Notes under the pieces: generated by a model
Told to the model about the DNA's origin: nothing
What the model saw: only the letters and a program-made list of their open reading frames with translations
Database searches by the model: none
Shown here: positions 6,187 to 10,579 of the stretch, piece by piece
Layout of the letters: each line of letters starts with the position of its first letter
Numbering within the stretch: position 1 is the stretch's first letter
Program-made: the position numbers and the translations under genes
Assembly: GCA_946613955.1 (NCBI GenBank)
Contig: CAMOGC010000039.1
Span: 1 to 10,579, forward strand
Direction: 5' to 3'
DNA: 10,579 nt
From: an uncultured Clostridia bacterium
Lineage (GTDB): Bacteria; Bacillota_A; Clostridia; Christensenellales; Aristaeellaceae

Positions 6187-8010
6187 TCAGTCTTCGCGCT
6201 CCCTTTTCCGGCGGAATACCCATTCCCGGGTCTGTTCCCTGGCCGCCGGGGTCCGGATCAGAATCCGCCACAGGCTCCCGGGATAGTTTCTCGCCATGCG
6301 GGCGTCCGTGATGGGGATTTCCTCGACCCGGACCTGGCCGTCCTCCGGCAGCGCCAGCTCCGTTCCGCCGAAGATCAGGACGCGATTCCGCGTCTCGGGC
6401 TTTTCCCGAACCATCCAGACCCACGTGACCGGCATTTTCTCCCGGGTTTCTATCCGATCCGTCACCCGCAGGCCTTCCTCCGAAAGCTCCGCCCGCCGAT
6501 GAAAGGAGACCAGCCCCGCGCTGTCCGGATACGCCTCCGCCAGCTCCATCTCCATCCCGTCCGGCAGCATCTGAACGTCCCTGGCCCCATGGCTGAGGCC
6601 CGGCGCCTGCTCCGCGTCCCCGATCAGGGGGAGATTGTGCCAGGCGCTCCGGGTATGCCAGAGGGTATAGCGCTCGTCGGAAAAACTTTTGGCCGTATAG
6701 ACCGCGTTTCCCGCGTCCACCAGCACCGGATCGGAAGCGCGGAACAGGATCAGGGAGCCCACGTCGTTGTGATTATGGTTTTCCCCGTTGTTCCCGCCCT
6801 TGCATCCCAGGCTCCACGCGCCGCGCCGCACCAGCCGTACCTGCAGATCCGGCAGCCACGTGTCCGTCTCCGCCTTCCTCTTGATCAGTCCCCCCTGGGG
6901 ACGAAAGAGCGCCTTCAGTACCCGGCTCAGATGGGGCACGTCGTCCAGCTCCGCCAGCGGCGCGTCCCGCAGTTTTCGGCCCAGGGCGACCATGCCCGCG
7001 TCCTCCGCGTAGAGGCCCGCCGCCTCGACCCGTTCCCGGGACAGGAAGGGCCGGGCGTCGCAGTCCGCGAAGTTCAGAAACCACCGGTGCCCGATTTCCA
7101 TCTTCCGGGGAAAGGTCAGGACGCGGCGGATCTTCTCTTCCTTCCGGAAGCTCAGGGCGCCCCCGGTCATCCCCTCCAGCGCCTCCAGACAGTCCAGCAG
7201 CGCGCCTCCGGCCATATTCCAGTATCCCGCGCCCTCGTCGCATCCGCCGTCGTCCGGCACCGTGTCCAGCCACCGGTCCAGCATCGCGCAGGCTCTTTCC
7301 AGAATCCGGGCCTTCTCTCCCCGCTCCAGGGGCTCCAGCCCGGCGATCAGGAGGACATTGGAAACGATCCAGGGCGTCCAGTTGTTCAGATCCTTCCGCT
7401 TGACGCCCATCCACCAGAAATCGTCTCTCCGGAGAAAGGGCTCCAGGATCCGCCCGCGGATGTCCCGGCTGATCCGCTCCCCGATCAGGGGTGTGACCGC
7501 GTCCATTTCCTTCCCCAGCATCCGCCGGATGATGGCCAGGATCATCCCCGTCTGGGCGGAAAACAGATCCACGTACGGATCTTCCGGATCCGGCAGGGGT
7601 TTTTCCGAGGGCTTCGGCGCGCCGGGAATGGGGTTGATGTTATGCGCGCTGATGACCCAGCTGCTCTCCTCCAGGATCGCCCAGATGCCGTCGATGACCT
7701 CGTCCGGCACCTTTCCCGAAGGCGCGAGGCATTCCGCCAGCGCCGCCACGCACAGCTTCCTGCGCCGGAAAAAATAGGGCATCTCATCCGCCTGCCGGCT
7801 GCCGGATCGGGAAAAGGCCAGAAAGCCCGAGGCCGTCCGCATGGGATAGGGTTTATTTGCCCATATCCGATGCCGCCGCAGGATCGCCTGCCGGTGGGGT
7901 TCGCGGACTCCGTCCCAGGCCGGGCGGTCCTCCGCCGAAGGAACCCGCATGGGGAGCCCGTCGGTCAGCAGCTCCTCCATCGGATGGTCTTTCAGAAATG
8001 CGGTGAACAT
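6187..8010 (-). CDS. Heparinase II/III-family protein, putative cytoplasmic uronide lyase
   Basis: A 607-residue protein with the two-part architecture of this superfamily: an alpha-helical toroid (about 30-370) and a beta-sandwich heparinase II/III-like domain (about 385-600). Polysaccharide lyases such as PL12, PL15, PL17 and PL21 share this fold and cleave uronic-acid linkages by beta-elimination, leaving 4,5-unsaturated ends. Visible marks are LNNWTPW (208-214), DEGAGYW with Y263 as likely catalytic tyrosine, NGENHNHNDVGS (408-419) with H412/H414, and SAWHNLPLIG (455-464). No signal peptide is present, so it probably acts on imported oligosaccharides. ATG 8008-8010 has AAGGAG just upstream and follows the second permease by only 12 nt, so it is in the transporter operon. 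GH88 two genes on would remove the unsaturated end it creates. The PL family and substrate cannot be assigned by eye. Confidence 0.85.
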   Translation of the reverse strand: MFTAFLKDHPMEELLTDGLPMRVPSAEDRPAWDGVREPHRQAILRRHRIWANKPYPMRTASGFLAFSRSGSRQADEMPYFFRRRKLCVAALAECLAPSGKVPDEVIDGIWAILEESSWVISAHNINPIPGAPKPSEKPLPDPEDPYVDLFSAQTGMILAIIRRMLGKEMDAVTPLIGERISRDIRGRILEPFLRRDDFWWMGVKRKDLNNWTPWIVSNVLLIAGLEPLERGEKARILERACAMLDRWLDTVPDDGGCDEGAGYWNMAGGALLDCLEALEGMTGGALSFRKEEKIRRVLTFPRKMEIGHRWFLNFADCDARPFLSRERVEAAGLYAEDAGMVALGRKLRDAPLAELDDVPHLSRVLKALFRPQGGLIKRKAETDTWLPDLQVRLVRRGAWSLGCKGGNNGENHNHNDVGSLILFRASDPVLVDAGNAVYTAKSFSDERYTLWHTRSAWHNLPLIGDAEQAPGLSHGARDVQMLPDGMEMELAEAYPDSAGLVSFHRRAELSEEGLRVTDRIETREKMPVTWVWMVREKPETRNRVLIFGGTELALPEDGQVRVEEIPITDARMARNYPGSLWRILIRTPAAREQTREWVFRRKRERED

Positions 8011-8022
8011 GTTTCTCCTTCT

Positions 8023-8889
8023 TTATCCCTTCAGACCGCTGGTTGCGATCCCTTCGATAAAGTATTTCTGCAGCGCGAAGAACATGATGGAAACCGGAAC
8101 CAGGGAGCAAAGGCTCGCCGCCATGATCAGATGATAGTCGCTGGAGTTTTCCTGAACGAACCTTCTCAGACCGACCTGGATGGTCTTGTTGGAGTCCCGG
8201 GTCAGATAGATCATCGGGCCCATATAGTCGTTCCAGGTGCCGACGAAGGTAAAGATCACCAGCGTGGCGATGGCGGCCTTGCTGAGCGGCAGCATGATCC
8301 GCGCCCAGATGCCGTATTCGCTCAGCCCGTCCAGCCGCGCCGCCTCGCAAAGCTCCGTGGGGATGCCCCGGTAAAACTGGCGCATCAGGAAAACGCCGAA
8401 GGCGCTGAAAGCCTGCAGCACCACCATCGCCCACAGCGTGTCATACAGGCCCATGGACCGCATCATGATGAACTGGGGCAGCATATACGCCTGCCATGGC
8501 ACGGCGATGGTGCCGATATAGGCCAGGAAAAGGGTATCCCTTCCCCGGAAGGTCAGCTTCGCGAAGGCGTAGGCCGCGAAGGAGGAGGTCAGCGTCTGCA
8601 GCAGCGTTACGACGACGGCGATGAAAGCCGTGTTCTTGAAATAGGTCAGCAGCGGCACCTTCTGCCAGATCAGCCGGTAGTTCTCCCAGTGGAAGGTTTC
8701 CGGGATCCACTTGATCGGATAGGTAAAAACCTCCCGGTCCAGCTTCAGCGAGGAGGAAACCATCCATACGAAGGGAATCAGCGTAAAGGCCGCCATGGCG
8801 ATCAGAACGATGTAGATGATCACCCGGATGACCTGGGACAGAATCGGGTTGTCCTTTCGAATCGGTTTTTGATAAATCGGCCGTTCCAT
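8023..8889 (-). CDS. Carbohydrate ABC transporter permease, CUT1 type (MalG/UgpE-like)
   Basis: Inner-membrane subunit of a sugar importer, 288 residues, the usual size. Hydrophobic segments lie near residues 22-45, 84-108, 118-141, 153-172, 203-222 and 256-274. The cytoplasmic EAA loop that docks the ATPase reads CEAARLDGLSEYGIW (181-195). The C-terminus IEGIATSGLKG is characteristic of this subgroup. ATG 8887-8889 has AAAGGAGG (8898-8905) 8 nt upstream. The gene starts 17 nt after the first permease and ends 12 nt before the heparinase-like gene, so it is tightly operonic. No ATP-binding subunit is encoded in the window; Firmicutes commonly supply one shared MsmX-type ATPase from elsewhere. 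The substrate, inferred from neighbours, is a uronic-acid oligosaccharide. Confidence 0.95.
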   Translation of the reverse strand: MERPIYQKPIRKDNPILSQVIRVIIYIVLIAMAAFTLIPFVWMVSSSLKLDREVFTYPIKWIPETFHWENYRLIWQKVPLLTYFKNTAFIAVVVTLLQTLTSSFAAYAFAKLTFRGRDTLFLAYIGTIAVPWQAYMLPQFIMMRSMGLYDTLWAMVVLQAFSAFGVFLMRQFYRGIPTELCEAARLDGLSEYGIWARIMLPLSKAAIATLVIFTFVGTWNDYMGPMIYLTRDSNKTIQVGLRRFVQENSSDYHLIMAASLCSLVPVSIMFFALQKYFIEGIATSGLKG

Positions 8890-8906
8890 GATGTTTTCCT
8901 CCTTTC

Positions 8907-9863
8907 TCAGTCGTTGGAGAATTTGCTCTCGGAGCGGAACTGGATGATCGTGATCACCAGCACGATGACCAGCAGCACCATCGAAATGGCGCTGGCCTGC
9001 CCGTAGCGGACCTTGACGAAAGCTTCCTCATAGATATAGGTAACCAGCATCTTCGTCGACCGGCCGGGGCCGCCGTCGGTCATGATCGCCACCACGTCGT
9101 AAATCTTAAAGCAGGAGATGATCATCATGATGGAGGCGAAGAAGGTGGTGGGCTTGAGCTGGGGCAGCGTCACATGCCAGAACTGCTGCCATTTTCCCGC
9201 CCCGTCCACCGTGGCGGCCTCCATCAGCTCCCGCGGCACATTCTGCAGCGCGGCCAGATAGATGACCATGTAATATCCCATGTTCCGCCAGACGCTGACC
9301 AGGATGATGGACCAGATCGCCATACCGCTGTCGGCGGTCCAGGATTTGTTGAAGGGAATCCCCAGCCCCATGATCATCTGGTTGATGGGCCCGTCCTTCA
9401 TCAGCATGAAGGACCAGCACACGCAGATGGCCACCATGGAGGCGACGTACGGGAAGAAGAACACGCCCCGGAAAAAGACCGCCCCGCGGATCCGGTTCAG
9501 CAGGATGGCCAGCCCCAGCGCGAAGACCAGCGTCAGCGGTACCGTGATCAGCGTATAGAACACCGTGTTCTTCAGCGCGATGCCCAGATCGACCCGGCTG
9601 AAGAAATACCCGATGCCCTTTTCCGCGATTTTCTTCGCGTTGAAAATCGTGGCGTAATTGTTGATCCCCACAAAGTTCATCCGGGAGATGTCCCCGCCGT
9701 TCCACTCGAACAGCGACAGGGCGATGGCGCAGATCACTGGCACCAGCGTAAAAATGGCGAAGCCCAGAAAGTTGGGCGCCAGGAAGGAATAGGCAATCAG
9801 TGTCTTCTTTCGCTCCAGCCGGCCCATCCGATGTCTTTTTTTGCCGGTCTTTCCCTGGGTCAT
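8907..9863 (-). CDS. Carbohydrate ABC transporter permease, CUT1 type (LplB/UgpA-like)
   Basis: First membrane subunit of the importer, 318 residues. A basic N-terminus (residues 1-20) precedes hydrophobic segments near 22-50, 98-124, 130-152, 182-205, 238-258 and 288-308. The EAA loop reads MEAATVDGAGKWQQFWHVTL (214-233). The TDGGPGRSTKMLVTYIYEEA stretch (262-281) is typical of the LplB/UgpA subgroup of CUT1 permeases. The open frame reaches 9941, but ATG 9861-9863 is chosen because GGGGA (9871-9875) lies 7 nt upstream and because the extra 26 residues lack the family's character. It pairs with the next permease as a heterodimer and with the solute-binding protein encoded upstream, from which it is separated by 198 nt containing strong hairpins. 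Confidence 0.95.
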   Translation of the reverse strand: MTQGKTGKKRHRMGRLERKKTLIAYSFLAPNFLGFAIFTLVPVICAIALSLFEWNGGDISRMNFVGINNYATIFNAKKIAEKGIGYFFSRVDLGIALKNTVFYTLITVPLTLVFALGLAILLNRIRGAVFFRGVFFFPYVASMVAICVCWSFMLMKDGPINQMIMGLGIPFNKSWTADSGMAIWSIILVSVWRNMGYYMVIYLAALQNVPRELMEAATVDGAGKWQQFWHVTLPQLKPTTFFASIMMIISCFKIYDVVAIMTDGGPGRSTKMLVTYIYEEAFVKVRYGQASAISMVLLVIVLVITIIQFRSESKFSND

Positions 9864-9945
9864 TGTTTTCTCCCCTTTCTTTGGGCGGCCCGCCCTTTCC
9901 TCCGGCCGGCTTCCGATCCCGGTCGGAGGAAAAGGCGGCACCTTG

Positions 9946-9974
9946 AACCGTTCGGTTCACCGATGCGAACGGTT
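9946..9974. promoter_or_regulatory. Nine-bp dyad upstream of the first permease gene
   Basis: Perfect arms AACCGTTCG (9946-9954) and CGAACGGTT (9966-9974) around 11 nt. On the plus strand it is followed by three more Ts, giving a terminator-like look, but no plus-strand gene leads into it. On the minus strand it would fold in the leader between the binding-protein and permease genes. It shares the motif CCGTTCG(C/G)TTCA with the dyad at 6101-6112. It may be an mRNA hairpin or an operator; the role is unresolved. Confidence 0.5.
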
Positions 9975-9995
9975 TTTCGCGTCCGCTTTTTTGAG

Positions 9996-10030
9996 AAAGG
10001 GCAGGGAAGCAAGTCACTTCCCTGCCCTTT
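9996..10030 (-). terminator. Strong hairpin after the solute-binding-protein gene (leaky terminator or mRNA stabiliser)
   Basis: A perfect 14-bp inverted repeat, AAAGGGCAGGGAAG (9996-10009) with CTTCCCTGCCCTTT (10017-10030), around a 7-nt loop. It starts 31 nt after the binding-protein stop codon. On the minus strand the stem ends in TTT and is followed by CTC, so the U-tract is poor and read-through is likely. Hairpins of this kind after a binding-protein gene commonly let that gene be expressed far above its permeases, as at malE-malF. This is the likely role here, by inference. Confidence 0.7.
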
Positions 10031-10061
10031 CCGTTCAATGCTTCATGCTTTCGCCGTCCGA

Positions 10062-10579
10062 TTACTCAAACAGCTCGGCCACCCGCTCGTTCATCTCCTG
10101 GATACCTTCCTCGGGGGTGATTTCACGGGACATGATGTTGGAGTGCTCTTCGTTGACGATGGTCTTGATGTCCGCGACCTTCTCCACCACCGGCCATTCC
10201 ATGCCGACGAAGGAGGGGATCAGGGCTCCCTTGCTGGTTTCATCGGTCGGGAAGCCTTCCACGCTGGACATGGCCGCCGCGATGGATTCAGAGACGAACG
10301 CGGGACGGGCGCCCACGGAAGCGGTCGCAGCCGCGCCTTCCTCGCCGCCCAGCCAGGAGATGTATTCCCAGGCCAGATCCTTGTTCTCGCTCTTGTTGTT
10401 GATCATGGCGCCGGTCAGGTTGCCGAAGGAGGAACCGGCCTTCACGCCTTCCTTGTGGGGAACAGCGGTGATGCCCCAGTTGAAGGAGCAGGTGCCGTCC
10501 TTGTTGTATCCGATCAGGGTGGACACATACCAGTAGCCCATGGGCATCATGGCGATGTTGCCGTTGGCGAAAGCGGCGC
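10062..10579 (-). CDS. Extracellular solute-binding protein of a sugar ABC transporter (C-terminal part)
   Basis: Captures the oligosaccharide outside the cell and delivers it to the two permeases encoded next. Only the last 171 residues are present; the N-terminus with its expected lipoprotein signal lies beyond the right edge. The opening AAFANGNIAMMPMGYW corresponds to the family's typical region where the protein is noted as 'F..G.aAM...G'. The conserved LAWEYISWLGGEEG stretch of family 1 binding proteins follows mid-fragment. The acidic C-terminus ending in ERVAELFE is also typical of the final helix. The stop TAA is at 10064-10062. Being first of the visible genes, and followed by a stabilising hairpin, it is probably the most abundant product of the operon. 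Family placement is firm; the ligand is inferred from the enzymes downstream. Confidence 0.93.
   Translation of the reverse strand, partial: AAFANGNIAMMPMGYWYVSTLIGYNKDGTCSFNWGITAVPHKEGVKAGSSFGNLTGAMINNKSENKDLAWEYISWLGGEEGAAATASVGARPAFVSESIAAAMSSVEGFPTDETSKGALIPSFVGMEWPVVEKVADIKTIVNEEHSNIMSREITPEEGIQEMNERVAELFE

Noticed and set aside
6499..9006. An 835-codon open frame on the plus strand.
   Set aside because: It runs antisense to the second permease and most of the heparinase-like gene, which have family motifs and ribosome binding sites. Its translation is low-complexity and rich in Arg, Gln, His, Pro and Gly, as expected for the mirror frame of a G+C-rich gene.
9883..9895. Short GGGCG/CGCCC palindrome close to the first permease's ribosome binding site.
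   Set aside because: Only 5 bp in a G+C-rich stretch; chance is likely and it does not cover the binding site.
9864..9941. Longer start for the first permease at 9941 (26 more residues).
   Set aside because: The extra stretch is Pro/Gly/Arg-rich and unlike permease N-termini, while ATG 9863 has a ribosome binding site at the right distance.
9946..9977. Plus-strand intrinsic terminator formed by the 9-bp dyad and five Ts.
   Set aside because: No plus-strand transcript leads into it; kept only as a dyad of unknown role.

Overview
All eight genes in this roughly 60% G+C window lie on the minus strand, so transcription runs from the right edge to the left. Together they look like a locus for importing and breaking down a uronic-acid-containing oligosaccharide. 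The likely host is a Clostridia-type Firmicute from an anaerobic gut-like habitat. The reasons are the near-perfect AGGAGG ribosome binding sites, a CUT1-type sugar ABC transporter with no ATPase gene beside it, a LacI/CcpA-type operator, and the absence of any SusC/SusD pair. I cannot name a genus.

Layout in transcription order. (1) 10579-10062: C-terminal half of an extracellular solute-binding protein, cut by the window edge. (2) 10061-9864: a 198-nt gap with two strong hairpins. (3) 9863-8907 and 8889-8023: two CUT1 permeases, 17 nt apart. (4) 8010-6187: a cytoplasmic heparinase II/III-type protein. (5) 6186-6019: a 168-nt gap with a 9-bp dyad. (6) 6018-4201: a DUF2264 protein. (7) 4217-3108: a GH88 unsaturated glucuronyl hydrolase that starts at TTG inside the end of the DUF2264 gene. 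(8) 3055-3030: a textbook intrinsic terminator. (9) 2963-2913: a candidate promoter and a cre/LacI-type operator. (10) 2874-1273: a fructuronate (or tagaturonate) reductase. (11) 1265-1223: a long intercistronic hairpin. (12) 1178-1: glucuronate isomerase, cut by the left edge.

Proposed logic (inference). The transporter brings in oligosaccharides made outside the cell. The heparinase-like and DUF2264 proteins, neither with a signal peptide, trim them in the cytoplasm. GH88 removes the 4,5-unsaturated uronyl end left by lyase action. Free saturated uronate is isomerised by UxaC and reduced by the UxuB-like enzyme to an aldonate. The terminator followed by a new promoter and operator suggests two units: uptake and depolymerisation, and monosaccharide catabolism.

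The plus strand holds no gene I can support. No gap exceeds 200 nt. I saw no RNA genes, mobile elements or CRISPR arrays.
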